NCBI GenBank assembly: GCA_963811055.1
Contig: CAWEPQ010000010.1
Coordinates: 1 to 64,000 of the forward strand
Source of the DNA: JACVRW01 sp963811055
GTDB lineage: Bacteria; Actinomycetota; Thermoleophilia; Solirubrobacterales; Thermoleophilaceae
Direction: 5' to 3'
Length of the DNA stretch: 64,000 bases
Below, one piece after another: positions 51,185 through 61,676 of this stretch. Below the pieces are notes generated by a model. It worked only from the letters and a program-made list of their open reading frames with translations, did not search any database and was not told the DNA's origin. Within the stretch, counting starts at the first letter, position 1. Every line of letters starts with the position of its first letter. Position numbers and translations under genes: made by a program.

Positions 51185-51670
51185 GTGAGCGGGAGCGCCG
51201 GCAGCGGCCGGCAGGAAACGGAGGAGGAGCGGCTCGACCGCAACCTCGAGGAGCTGCTCGGCGAGCTGCGGGTGATCCTCCCCGGCGTGCAGGTGCTGTT
51301 CGCGTTCCTGCTGGTGGTGCCGTTCAACCAGCGCTTCGAGGACGTCAGCACGTTCCAGAAGTACCTCTACCTGGCGACCCTGCTGTTCGCGGCGACTGCC
51401 TCGGCGTGCCTGATCGCGCCCTCGATCCACCACCGGATCACCTTCCGGACACAGGACAAGGAGTACCTGGTGGCGCGCGGCCAACCGGCTGACGATCGTG
51501 GGTGGGGTGTTTCTCGCAATCGCGATGACCGGGGCGATCTGGCTCATACGGGCTACCTCTACGGGGACGCGATCACCGCCGTGGCCGCGGCCGGCGTGGC
51601 CGTCACGTTCGCCATCCTCTGGTACGTCGTGCCGCTCCGGCGGCTGCGCCAGCAGCGCAACGGCAGTTGA
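51185..51670 (+). CDS. DUF6328-like membrane protein, two compensating frameshifts
   Basis: About 161 residues. The start (RLDRNLEELLGELRVILPGV, then LFAFLLVVPFNQRFEDVS) matches the family of small four-helix membrane proteins annotated as DUF6328, with LYLATLLFAATASACLIAP and HHRITFR next. Between about 51478 and 51548 the original frame turns hydrophilic while another frame reads a proper membrane helix (GGVFLAIAMTGAIWLI), so two opposite one-base errors probably flank this helix. The last helix (VTFAILWYVVPLRRL) is back in the first frame. Function unknown. GTG start at 51185. Confidence 0.7.
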   Translation: MSGSAGSGRQETEEERLDRNLEELLGELRVILPGVQVLFAFLLVVPFNQRFEDVSTFQKYLYLATLLFAATASACLIAPSIHHRITFRTQDKEYLVARGQPADDRGWGVSRNRDDRGDLAHTGYLYGDAITAVAAAGVAVTFAILWYVVPLRRLRQQRNGS

Positions 51671-51681
51671 GCCGCCACCAG

Positions 51682-53310
51682 ATGACCATGGCTTTCTCGG
51701 GCTTCTGCATCGGGGGTATGGACTGGTTCCGGCCCGAGCTTGTGGGGGTGGACGATCCCGATCGAGCAGGGTCGCATCCGGCGCGCGGTGGTGGCTGACG
51801 AGGCTCGGATGATCCGGCGAGCTGGGAGGGAACATGCTGCGGTGTGTTCTGGGACGTGGCCGGGCTCCAAGCGATCGGGCGGCAACCGAGATGGCGCTGG
51901 GGACGACGGTGACCGGGCCGACGGCGGACGGCTCGGTGCCGAACTCCGGGCTGGGGCTCCACCGGGCGCCGGTCGAGGAGCGGATGGCGCATCTGGACGA
52001 GGTGAACGTCGTCCTCGACGACCTGTTGGGGCTCCTCGGCGACGGGCTCGTGTTGGCCACGATGGACAACGTGATCGGCGGTGTGGAGGATGCCAGCGAG
52101 GGTGAACTGTGCTCCTCACACTGGTGGCACCGGCGCCCCGCTGGATCATCGAAGCCCCCTCGGAGGCGACGCTGGAGGCGCACGGTGGCCCGTTCACGTT
52201 CGAGTCGCTGTGGGAGCGCTACCTAGAGCTTCACGAGACGGTCCACCGGCTGCTGGTCCGGCGCTACGGCACGTCGGACCGGTGGCCGCGTTCGAGATCG
52301 GCAACGAACCCGACTACATGTGGGTACCCGAGGAGGTGAAGATCGAGGGCGTGAGTGATCCGCTCCTCTACCCGCTGTCGAAGTACGTGACGGAGCTCCA
52401 ACTGGGCCAGGTGCCCGAACGGCAGGAGCAAGCGCCGGGGCTCCAGGCAACAGCTTGGGGGTTCCAGGGCGAGGATGCGGAATGGGCGCGGGAGGAAGCC
52501 AGACGGGTGCCGGTGTCGCGGTTCGACTGGGGACCGAAATTCGATTGGTACGTGACCTACTTCGCGTAGTTCCAAGAGCGAGTCGCGGATAGGATCGCTG
52601 CGGAGTCCAAGACGGTGGCGCCTCGGCTCGAGATCGTTTCGGGAAGCGTGACCCATAACAACATCGACTACCTCGTGCGGATGCGCCGGGCAAACCCGCG
52701 GGCCTTCGAGTCGGTGACGAAGCTCGGCATCCACCCGTACCACTGGGTACGCAACGACGTATGGGATGACAAATTCGTGGACTCGTAGCCCACGGCGGGC
52801 TGGACGAAGGCCTCTCCGCGCGAGTACGCCGGTGACTACTTCAAGCGTTTCGACTTCCTCGAGGAGCTGGCCCTCTGCGTGGGCGGAGGCGGACGAGGCG
52901 TCTCGCGTGAGCTCAAGTCCTTCTCGAGGGCGGTGCGTGGAAGGAAGCTGTGGATCACGGAGTTCGGGGTCGGTACGAAGGTTCTGGGGGCCTTCAAGTC
53001 CCGATCGCCGAATACACGAGGTTCATCCGGCCGCGCGAGGGCGTAGGGCTGGCGGCGGGTCATGAGGCTGCGATCTGGGAAGACCTGTGGGAGGCATTTC
53101 TCGCGCAGGCGGATGCGGCCTACTTGGAGAGGAACCAGGTGGACGGCCTGATTCTGTATTCGCTGCGGGAGATCGGCACCGCCGGGCTAGATATGGACGA
53201 CGACGACCGGAGCAACCTCGCGGTGCTCTGGCGGGACGGGTCGGCGCGGATGGACGAGGCCACACTCGACCGTCTCCGGGCTGCTCGCGACCGGTCCCGC
53301 ACCGGCGCGC
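51682..53310 (+). pseudogene. Clan GH-A glycosidase-like protein with two in-frame TAG codons
   Basis: From about 52100 the sequence reads a TIM-barrel glycosidase: LLTLVAPAPRWI, FESLWERYLELHETVHRLL, AAFEIGNEPDYMWVPEEV (acid/base N-E-P), KLGIHPYHW, RKLWITEFGVGT (nucleophile glutamate) and LILYSLREIG. This order fits GH39/GH5-type retaining enzymes. One frame stays open from 52081 to about 53040 except for TAG at 52567 and 52786, both where glutamine or glutamate would fit. Frameshifts occur near 52280 and 53000. The part before 52000 is only loosely readable and the start is uncertain. At the edge of a glycan cluster it may trim the polymer. Confidence 0.6.
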
Positions 53311-53343
53311 GGACCGGCGGCGGGCATTTCACAGGGCGTCGAG

Positions 53344-54218
53344 TTGCACCGGCGCCCTTGGCGGTCGGAGTCGCTTCCCCAGAAGGTACTCAACGCGACC
53401 ACCATGCTGTCGATCGAGGAGCGACAGCTGCTCGCGTGGCTGGCGGCCTCTCACTGGGAGGGCCGGGGGGCGATCGTCGACGGGGGCTGTTTCCTGGGTG
53501 GATCGACTCTGGCGCTGGGCAGAGGGCTCCGGGAGAACCCGAGCTCGGCTCAGGAGGCGTAGATCGACGTGTTCGATCTGTTCGAGGTGGAGCCGTACAT
53601 GGCGGAGCTGTACTCGCGGACGAGGGGCTACAGGCGGGGGACAGCTTCCGGCCGCTGTTCGACCGCGAGACCGTCGGGGTGGCCGACCTGGTGAACGTCC
53701 ATGAAGGCGAGCTCACCGAGATCGGCTGGGACGGGCGGCCGATCGAGATTCTGTTCGTGGATATCGCGAAGTCGTGGGGGCTCAACGACGTGGTGATCGA
53801 GCAGTTCTTCCCATGCCGGATTGCTGGATACTCGGTGCTGGTCCAACAGGACTACGCCTTCGGCTTCCAGCCGTGGATAGCGATCACGATGGAGCATTTG
53901 AGCGATTACTTCCGGCCGGTCGCCTTCGCGGAGTACAACAGCGTGGTGTTCGTGTGCACGCGGGCGGTACCCCGCGACGTGCTGGAGGGCTCACTCGTGG
54001 AATTGCCGGACGAGGAGAAGAGCCGGCTGCTCGAGCGGTCCGCGCGACGCTTCCGCGGATACCCGCGGGCCTCTCTCGAGGCCGGCATGGCGATGCTGCT
54101 GATGGAGCGCGGCGATCTGGACGCGGCACGCCTGGAGCTAGCGGCGGTGCGGGAGCGCTACGCGGCGGACGACGTGGCGCTGGAGGCGACGAGCCTTGTC
54201 AAGTCCGTGCTCCACTAG
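53344..54218 (+). pseudogene. SAM-dependent methyltransferase-like (macrocin O-methyltransferase type), one TAG and one frameshift
   Basis: From TTG 53344: LSIEERQLLAWLAASHWEG leads to the SAM-binding strand GAIVDGGCFLGGSTLALG. After TAG at 53560 the same frame continues sensibly (IDVFDLFEVEPYMAELY), then shifts near 53612 to GDSFRPLFDRETVGVADLV, IEILFVDIAKSWGLNDVV and VLVQQDYAFGFQPWIAI. This pattern is known from methyltransferases of glycan clusters (TylF/macrocin relatives). The C-terminus is helical (GDLDAARLELAAVRERYA). It may decorate the exported polysaccharide. Its end overlaps the convergent glycosyltransferase by 20 bases. Confidence 0.68.
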
Positions 54219-55097
54219 CGCTCCCCGCTCGGTCCGGACCGAGGCGAGCCACGCGCGGCCCTGCTGGTCGCGCGGCGACCCAGTAGTAGGTGGTCACGAT
54301 CCGGTCGAGGAAGGCAAAGCGCACGCCAGCCTGCCACATCCGCCGGGCCAGATTCCAGTCACCCGGCTCGCCCGCGAGGTACGCCTCGGCGTCGTATTCG
54401 AAGCGGCTCAGGCCAGCGTGGTACATGGCGCCCTGGAATCCGAATTGGCTGTACACGGGGGGCCAGGCCCCGACGATGTTGGGGAGGAGCTCGCCGGACT
54501 CCGCGTGCCGGACCCGCAGCCGCCCGTAGACGAGCTCTGCGTGGGTGCTCCGCGCGTGCTCAAGCAGCCGCTCGATGTGGTCGGGCTCGAACTCGTCATC
54601 GTGGTCCAGCGGCGCGATCCAGGCGCCCTTCGACTCCCGGGTGGCGGCGTTCGCCGGCGCCGTCCCGGCCACCAGAGTGCCGTCGCTGCTCATCCTCTGG
54701 GTAGGGCCCCCGAAACGGCAGGTTGATGAAGCGGATCCGCGGATCGCCCAACGCCTCGATGCGCTCGCCCGTATCGTCGGTCACGGCGTCGCCGACCACT
54801 ACCGCTTCCCAGCGCTCGTAGCTCTGCGCCAGCAGCGATGCGATCGTGTGCTCACAGAGCAACTCGGCATTGTCGTAGGTGGCGATACGGACCGAGACGA
54901 GCGGCTCAGGATCGGTCCAGGGAAGCTCGTAGAGCGGAATCCGACCGGACCTCCGCGAGCTGCCCGGACCAGTCGAGCGGCGTCTCGTAGGCGCGCGCGG
55001 CGAGCGCTTGGACATCCTGCAGACGTGCCATGAGGTCGCCGGTCGACTTTCTGCTCGCGGGCGAGCTCCGCGACGCGGCGCGTTCGAGCTCGGTCAT
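54199..55097 (-). pseudogene. Family 2 glycosyltransferase, two frameshifts
   Basis: ATG 55097 lies directly after the acetyltransferase stop. A helical N-terminus (LMARLQDVQALAARAYE) leads to the GT-A start PLVSVRIATYDNAELL, then IASLLAQSYERWEAVVVGD, RIRFINLPFRGPYP; after a shift near 54690 GAWIAPLDHDDEFEPDHIER carries the D-x-D-like metal site (DHDDE), with the acceptor region EPGDWNLARRMW. Breaks near 54930 and 54690. A typical inverting GT2 for a surface glycan; sugar donor not inferable. Confidence 0.75.
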
Positions 55098-55099
55098 GC

Positions 55100-55663
55100 T
55101 CACGGCGCCGGTCGCTCGTGCTCGGAGAGGGCCCTCTTGTACTCGAGGACAGTCTCTGCCGGTCGCTCTCGTACGGGGTCGTCGGCGTTCCGTGGCAGAT
55201 GGTCCAGGGCGGCAGGTCGCTTGTGACGAGCGAGTTGGAGCCGACGATCGCGCCCGCTCCGATGGACACACCGGGGTGCACGACCACGTTGGTGCCGAGG
55301 ACCGCGTGTCGCTCGATTCGGATCTGGCCGCGCTCGACCGCGCGCCACCGCGGCGGGATAGTCGGGCCGGCGAGCCCCGACCCGTCGAAGCAGGTCAGTC
55401 CCGCTGACGAGGCGCGATCCGCTGGAGATCCCCACATAGTCCTCGAGCACGATGCTCCCGCCGCCGGTCAGCTCACGAAGCTCGCGATGTGCACGTGTGA
55501 CCCAATCGACACGCCTGTGCCAGCCGTCGATGAACACAAAGTCGTCGATGATCACGTGCGATCCCACGTCGATGCGCTCTGGCGCGAGGATCCGGACCCA
55601 CTCGTAGACCGTCACGTCCTCTCCGCATGCGCCGAAGGCGAAGCGATCGCGGGCGGCGATCAT
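55100..55663 (-). pseudogene. Hexapeptide-repeat acetyltransferase, frameshifted
   Basis: About 187 residues of left-handed beta-helix (maltose/nodulation O-acetyltransferase type). ATG 55663 with CGGAG upstream; early repeats VYEWVRILAPERIDVGSHVI and DDFVFIDGWHRR, then SIVLEDYVGISSGSRLVSG. After a shift near 55400 comes HAVLGTNVVVHPGVSIGAG, IVGSNSLVTSDLPPWTICHG, the classic final repeats. A second shift restores the end at 55100. It would acetylate an amino sugar made by the adjacent DegT-type aminotransferase, a common pairing. Confidence 0.72.
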
Positions 55664-55679
55664 CGAGCGCTCCGTGAGG

Positions 55680-56823
55680 TCACTCGAGGGCCGGTGCTCG
55701 TGCGGGGTCGAGTACGCACTCGACGATTGCGTCGATGGCGTCGTCAGAGAGAGGTCGTTCGCCATCGGGAGCGACAGCATCCGCCGAGACATCGACTCGG
55801 TCACGTCGAGCGGCCCGGCCGGCGACGGTGAGAAGGCGTCCAGCCGGTGGAGCGGCGGGTCGAAGTACGCCCGTATCTCGATCGCCGCGAGGGGCGCATG
55901 GTGCATCACCGCCGAGCGCACCTCGTCGGAAGGAGCGAGTACTGGGACGAACTGCCAGGTGCCGTGCTCACTTCCATGCTGGAAGGTGAACCCATGAGGG
56001 ACCAGGGCCTCGCAGATGCGTTCCGCCCGCTCCCGTCTGGCAGCGAGGACGGCGTCCAGCCTGTCCAGGCCGGCGAGCGCGGCGGCGGCGTGCCACTCGT
56101 CGAGCTTCGCGTTGAGGCCGGCCTCGTCCGCGCGACCAAAAACTGGGCCGAAGCCAAAGTTGGCGAGTCGGCGCACGGACGCTAAGCGAAAAGCTTGGGG
56201 TCGGCCGTGGTGAAGCGCACCACCTTCGCCAACCGCGAACGGCTTGGTGGCATGAAACGAAAATACCTCTGCCTGACCCTGGGCCCCGAGCGGCTCACCC
56301 AGCTCGTCGCGAGCCCCGAACCCGGCCGCGGAGTCCACGATCAGGGCACGCCCGCGTCTGCGGCGAGGTCCGCCCAGGCACTTGAGAGCTCCCGCGGCGG
56401 CGGCGTGCCGAAGGTCGAGCAGGCCACGATCGCCGCCACCCGCTCACCCCTGGCCTCGAGAATCGCTCCCAGCGCGTCGCTGCAGAGGTGCCACGTGTCC
56501 GAGTCAACGTCCGCGAAGACCGGCGAAAAGCCGCACCAGGTGATGGCGCCGGCGGTAGCCGGGAACGTGAACGACGGGAGCACTACCTCCCTGCGACCCT
56601 CCCCCGGCCATCCCGCCGTGACCCGAAGCGCAAGCATCAGGGCCAGCGTGCAGTTCGCCGCCGGAACCACGGAGAGGCCTCTGCCGAGCAGTCGCTCCGA
56701 GCGCTCGACGAAGAGCCGTGCGCACGGACCGTCGTTCGAGAACCAGCGCTCCTCGCGCGACATCGTGAAATAGCGCTCGATCTCCGAAGCGGCCGGGAGT
56801 TGCGGTTTGAGGAAGCGAATCAT
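55680..56823 (-). pseudogene. DegT/DnrJ/EryC1/StrS sugar aminotransferase, two frameshifts
   Basis: About 381 residues of a PLP-dependent nucleotide-sugar aminotransferase. ATG 56823 begins IRFLKPQLPAASEIERYF; then EVVLPSFTFPATAGAITWCG, FADVDSDTWHLC; after a shift near 56345 comes VFSFHATKPFAVGEGGALH, where K is the PLP lysine. The end, after another shift near 55750, is DDAIDAIVECVLDPAR and TGA at 55680. The ATG lies directly behind a T22 run (this strand), so its own ribosome site is missing. It converts a keto-sugar to an amino sugar for the glycan. The acetyltransferase follows 17 bases later. Confidence 0.78.
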
Positions 56824-56845
56824 AAAAAAAAAAAAAAAAAAAAAA
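56824..56845. repeat. Run of 22 A
   Basis: A pure A22 tract (T22 on the coding strand) sits exactly between the methyltransferase and the aminotransferase start codon. In DNA of about 70% GC such a tract is most unlikely by chance. It either replaces lost sequence (assembly filler) or is a real slippery tract. Confidence 0.95.
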
Positions 56846-57407
56846 CGGCAGCCGGTAGACGCGGAAGTCGTTGCCGTAGTCGAGGCCGGCGCGGTTCTCC
56901 TTGTCCACGAGCTCGAAGACGATCTCGGCGGTCCGCAACGGCTCGGCCGCGCGGCGACTGGACCGCCACGAGATGTCGTCGACCACCACGATGCCGCCGG
57001 GCCGGACCAGTGGCAGGTACCGCTGGAGGTCGTCTCGCACCGACGCCTCGCTGTGGTTGCCGTCGACGTGCAGGAGGTCGATGGAGGCCGCGGCGAACCG
57101 GGGCGCGGCGTCCGCCGCCGTCCCCTGCAGCAGGGTGCAGCAGCCGTCCAGCCCGTTCGCGGCGATCGCCTGCCGTGCGTCGCGCTGCGCCACAGAAGTC
57201 GTGACCAGCGCAGCCAGTCGTCGACGCCGGCCGGTGGCGCCGCCCATCGTCGGGTCGGGGTAGGCCGTCAGCGCGTACGGGTCGATCCCCCACGCAGTGC
57301 CCGCCGACGGCGCGCTCGGCCACCGCCAGCGCCACGAGCGAGCGGCCGCGGTGCACGCCGATCTCGACCGCCGTCCGAAGCTCCTCGGAGGCGATCAGCG
57401 AGCCCAT
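56846..57407 (-). pseudogene. Class I SAM methyltransferase (Methyltransf_24 type), frameshifted and cut at the 3' end
   Basis: ATG 57407 starts GSLIASEELRTAVEIGVHRG with the SAM-binding G-V-H-R-G, then RSLVALAVAERAVGG. After one or more shifts (near 57290 and 57235) come LQGTAADAAPRFAAASIDLL, HVDGNHSEASVRDDLQRYLP and VRPGGIVVVDDISWRSSRRA. The H-V-D-G-N-H and V-V-D-D-I motifs are characteristic. The protein runs into poly-phenylalanine at the T22 tract with no stop codon, so its true end is lost. It probably acts in the glycan cluster as an O-methyltransferase. Confidence 0.7.
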
Positions 57408-57423
57408 CAGCACGCCCTTGAAG

Positions 57424-58200
<777 letters not shown>

Positions 58201-58286
58201 CCCGGGCCGCGGGCGGTCGCGGAGGCGGCTCGGGCGCCGGCCGGGGCGACCGGCGCTTCGGGGCCGGGCGGTCCGCCGCCGGCCGG

Positions 58287-59403
58287 CGAGGAGGTCGCGT
58301 CGTAGAGCCGCTCGTGGTCCGCCGCCATCCGGCGAGGGAGAACTGCTCTCGGCACGCGCCCGCGCCGGCTTGCCCGGTGCGGCGCCGCTCGCCCGGCGTC
58401 GCGGGCCAGCCGCGCCAGCGCCCCGCGTAGGCCGTCGACGTCGTCGCGCGGCTCGATCAGCGCCCCGCTCGTCGCCCATCAGCTCGCACGTTGCCCGGGC
58501 AGCGCCGGCGCGACGACCGGCAGCCCCATCGCCATCGCCTCGTAGACCACGTACGGAATGCCCTCGAAGACGCTGGTCATCAGCAGCAGGTCGCAGGCGG
58601 CGTACCAGCCCGCCAGGTCGATCGGTCGGCGGGTGGATGAAGCACGTGATCGCCGAGCCCGCGCTCCGCCACGGCATCGCGCACCGGCTCCTCGAGCGGC
58701 CCGTCGCCGACCGACGTGACTGGAAGAACGAAACGCGGCTTGCCCGGCGGCGCTACCACCTCGACCATCAGCAGCGGGTCCTTCTGCTCCACCAGCCGGC
58801 CCGGGTAGAGGATCTGACGTCCGCCCTCCGTCCAGTCCGCTCGACCGGGCGCACCCGCTCGGGCGAGAACTCCCGCTGCGCGTCCACGCCGGTGTGGATC
58901 ACGTGGATCCGCTAGCGCGGGAGGCCGTAGCACTCGACCGCGTCGCGCGAGGTGCTCGGTGGTGACCGAGAAGGCGTCGACCAGGTTGCCGTAGCGCGGG
59001 TGACGTACCGCACGTAACCCGAGCGATCCGGCTCCTCGACGTGGAGCTGCACCACGGCCGGCGGGCCGGCAGCGTGGCCAGGTCCGGCAGGAGGTCGAAG
59101 CCCAGCCGCGAGTTCATCACGTGCAGCACCTCGCATCTCCCGCGTGTGGATGAAGTCGAAGATCAATTGCGGGATCTGCTGGCAGGCCATGAGGTCCGGA
59201 AGGGGCCAGATCTCCTCGGCGTAGGGCACGATCTCGGCGAGCCGCCGGTTGGCCGACGGCTGGGTGGTGGCGAGGGACGGCGCAAAGCGAGAGCGGTCGA
59301 TCAACCGGAACCAGTCGATCGTGCCCTTGTCCGAGCCGCCGTAGTCGACCCAGGGGGCCAGGTAGAGGACTGGGATTCGCTCGGCCGGGGTCGGGGCGCT
59401 CAT
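58287..59403 (-). pseudogene. Family 4 glycosyltransferase, one TAG codon and several frameshifts
   Basis: ATG 59403 opens VLYLAPWVDYGGSDKGTID, the GT-B start of GT4 enzymes; then IPQLIFDFIHTREMR, VLHVMNSRLGFDLLPDL and VVQLHVEEPDRSGYVRYVT. A TAG at 58914-58912 interrupts DAVECYGLPR and HVIHTGVDAQREFSPERV, which continue in the same frame. The C-terminal half has ILYPGRLVEQKDPLLMVEVV, TSVGDGPLEEPVRDAVAERG and TSVFEGIPYVVYEAMAMGLP with the E-x7-E sugar-donor site. It ends in MAADHERLYDA and the linker to the GT2 domain. Probably extends the surface glycan. Confidence 0.72.
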
Positions 59404-59406
59404 CCA

Positions 59407-59990
59407 TCAGCGGGCGGGTGGCGACGGCCGGGGAGCCGAGGGGGAAGGCATGCACGGTGTCGAGCGGCGCCAGCGCGGCGACCTGCTCGGCGAGGTCGGC
59501 GAGCATTGCGACGGCCTCCTCGCGCCGCGCGTCGAGCCCGTCGGGGGCGCGGCCCATCCCGCGCCGCGTTGCGCATCGGCTGGGCGAGCGTCGAGAAGGA
59601 GTCGTTGCGGGGCATGATCACGACGGACGAGAAGCCGGTCGACACGAGCAGGTGCTCGAACGCCGGCGGATGTGTAGTGGAAGAAGTCGTGCGGCATCTC
59701 GTGCAGCTCCCACGCGAGCGGGACGGAGAGATAGAGCCGTGCGACGGGGCGCAGGAGTCGGTAAGCTCGGCCAGAGCGGGTCGGGTTCGGGGACGTGCTC
59801 GAGCACCTGGGTGCACAGCGCGGCATCGAAGCTCGAGGCGGCGGGCGGCAGGCGCTCAGCGGGGGCGACGAAGTCGAACGCGGCAGCCCTCGTGCGGTGA
59901 GTGGGCCCAGTCGGTCGTGAGGTAGTCGATGTGTGCGAACAGCTCGCGGTAGGGCGCGTCGCCGGCGCCGACGTCGGCGCGCGCGCCCGG
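59407..59990 (-). pseudogene. SAM methyltransferase domain (second of two), frameshifted
   Basis: Opens with ADVGAGDAPYRELFAHIDYL (SAM motif I), DWAHSPHEG, FDFVAPAERLPPAASSFDAA, LCTQVLEHVPEPDP (motif II/III), then LYLSVPLAWELHEMPHDFFH, LLVSTGFSSVVIMPRNDSF. Frames change near 59900, 59780, 59665 and 59560. Ends at TGA 59407, three bases before the GT4 start. There is no gap to the preceding methyltransferase, so both may be one 465-residue protein. Glycan modification is likely from context. Confidence 0.65.
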
Positions 59991-60802
59991 CAACGCCGCG
60001 CGGCCTCGGCGACGAAGTGAGGATCGGCCGGGAACTCGCCCGGCGGGCCGGGGAGGAGGCCGAACTCCTCGCTCACCGCGAGCCCGGCGGCCTCGAGCAT
60101 CCGGCGCATCGCCAGCCGCCCGGGCACCCACCACCACGTGTCGTCGCCGTAGTAGGCGCCCGGGACGAAACGGGCGTACTCCGAGAGCTCCGGGTCGGCG
60201 AGCATGATCGAGCCGAAGAACATGGTCCCGCCGGGCGCGAGCATCGACGCGAGCCGTTGCACGAGCGCCATCGGATGCAGGTCGTGGTAGAGCACCCCGT
60301 GGCAGTGCACGAGGTCGAACGTCCCCTGCGAAGCCGGCGAGAGGTCCTCCCACTTCAAGGGCTGGAAGTCGACGCCGGAGCGGTAGATCGACTCCAGCCA
60401 GCGCGCCTGCTCGATGAACTCGAACGGCTCGCAGGCCAGCACGTACTCCGCGCCGCGGCGCCGGAACATGAACGGGTCATAGCCTGCGTTGGAGCCGACG
60501 TCGAGCACGCGCTGCCCCCTCGCGAAGCGGGCACGCGCTGCCCGAACTCGACCCAGCGCGCGTCGTTGCGCCAGGCGCCGCCGACGACGACGTCGCCGCC
60601 GACCCAGAACGGCCCCTGCAGCCACGGCTGCAACGCGTCGGCGCGCGCGAGCAACGAGGCGCGGCGCTCGGCGTCAAGCGTGGCGGGAAGGTCGTCGGCG
60701 AAGCGCTCGCAGTCCTCCGGGCGGACCTCGGCGTGCGGCCGGGCGCTCGACACCGCGCTGGCGCGCGACGGCCTCGCGCAGCGGCTGCATGGAGTCGGTC
60801 AT
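59991..60802 (-). pseudogene. SAM methyltransferase (DUF1698-like), two frameshifts
   Basis: ATG 60802 (TDSMQPLREAVARQR), shift near 60750, then CERFADDLPATLDAERRASL, PWLQGPFWVGGDVVVGGAW and WVEFGQR; another shift near 60530 leads to RVLDVGSNAGYDPFMFRRRG (motif I), VLACEPFEFIEQARWLE, FDLVHCHGVLYHDLHPMALV and MFFGSIMLADPELSEYARFV. This matches tRNA-mo5U/DUF1698-like methyltransferases often found in glycan clusters. It runs without a visible stop into the next methyltransferase domain. About 270 residues. Confidence 0.72.
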
Positions 60803-60815
60803 CGGCGCAAGCAGG

Positions 60816-61676
60816 CTAGCGACGGCGCAGCCACAGGGCGCCCCCGCCGCGAGCGGCGTGCGCGCTCAACGCAGGGAACGCCTCGTCGAGCACGGCGCGG
60901 TGGTTCTGGAGCAGGTACTGGGCGCCCAGGAGCACCTCGAAGCCCGAGTTGAAGGCCAGGAAGGCGTGCACGAGGTAGACCTCGTTCCACCCCCACCCCT
61001 CGAGCACCCAGGGCTGCGGGTAGTCGCCGGGCAGGAAGACGTCGTGGATGTGCACGACCACGCCCGGAGCGAGCCGCGGCAGGATCTCCTCGAAGATCCA
61101 CACCACGTCCCCGCCGGTCTTGACCGTGTGCGAGGTGTCGACGAACAGCACGTCACCGTCGCCCAGCGCGTCGAAGACCGACAGCGGCGTGTCCTGGATC
61201 TTCTCCACCCGCAGCTCGCCCACCCCGGGCACGCCCTCGAGCAGGAACGGCCGCGGGTAGGGCTCGATGCAGGTGAAGGCCATCGCGCCGCCCAGGCACT
61301 CGCGGTTCACGCGCGCCGAGACCAGCGAGGAGAACCCGGAGCCGACCTCGATCATCCGCCGCGGCCGCAGATGGCGCAGGACCGCCTCCAGCAGCCACGC
61401 GTCGAGCGCCGGGTATTGATCGTTGTCGGTGAAGAACTCCGCGGGGTCCGAGCTCGTCGCCGGGAACTCCAGCCGCTCCTGCGCGGCGAAGATCTCGCGG
61501 CAGAGCCGCACCTGCGCATCATCGCGCCAGTCGACGCCCGGCGTGGCGCGCGGCCGCGGCGGCCAGACCTGTGAGCGCCGCGGCTCGGCCGCGAGCTCCG
61601 TGTGGTCGGGCAGCGGCGAGTAGTAGTGCCCGACCGGGAAGCGGTTGGAGTGTCGAAGGGATTCCGCCTGCCGCAT
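60816..61676 (-). CDS. SAM methyltransferase (Methyltransf_24 type), intact
   Basis: A 286-residue protein with no break: PVGHYYSPLPDHTEL, LLEAVLRHLRPRRMIEVGSG (SAM motif I), FTCIEPYPRPFLLEGVPGVG, DVLFVDTSHTVKTGGDVVW (the V-D-x-S-H-x-x-K motif) and GVVVHIHDVFLPGDYP, ending in LSAHAARGGGALWLRR. Proteins of this type occur in O-antigen-like clusters and may methylate sugars. ATG 61676 gives the usual N-terminus but overlaps the divergent ABC ATPase start by 51 bases, so one of the two 5' ends is probably misread. Confidence 0.82.
   Translation of the reverse strand: MRQAESLRHSNRFPVGHYYSPLPDHTELAAEPRRSQVWPPRPRATPGVDWRDDAQVRLCREIFAAQERLEFPATSSDPAEFFTDNDQYPALDAWLLEAVLRHLRPRRMIEVGSGFSSLVSARVNRECLGGAMAFTCIEPYPRPFLLEGVPGVGELRVEKIQDTPLSVFDALGDGDVLFVDTSHTVKTGGDVVWIFEEILPRLAPGVVVHIHDVFLPGDYPQPWVLEGWGWNEVYLVHAFLAFNSGFEVLLGAQYLLQNHRAVLDEAFPALSAHAARGGGALWLRRR

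Noticed and set aside
51161..52183. 340-residue minus-strand frame over the DUF6328 and glycosidase genes
   Set aside because: Proline/serine/arginine-rich, no domain, whereas the plus strand shows glycosidase motifs.
52567..53562. TAG reassigned as a sense codon in this genome
   Set aside because: TAG ends intact genes elsewhere (MaoC gene at 11025, nrdJ at 44582, NlpC-like gene at 23391), so genome-wide recoding does not fit.
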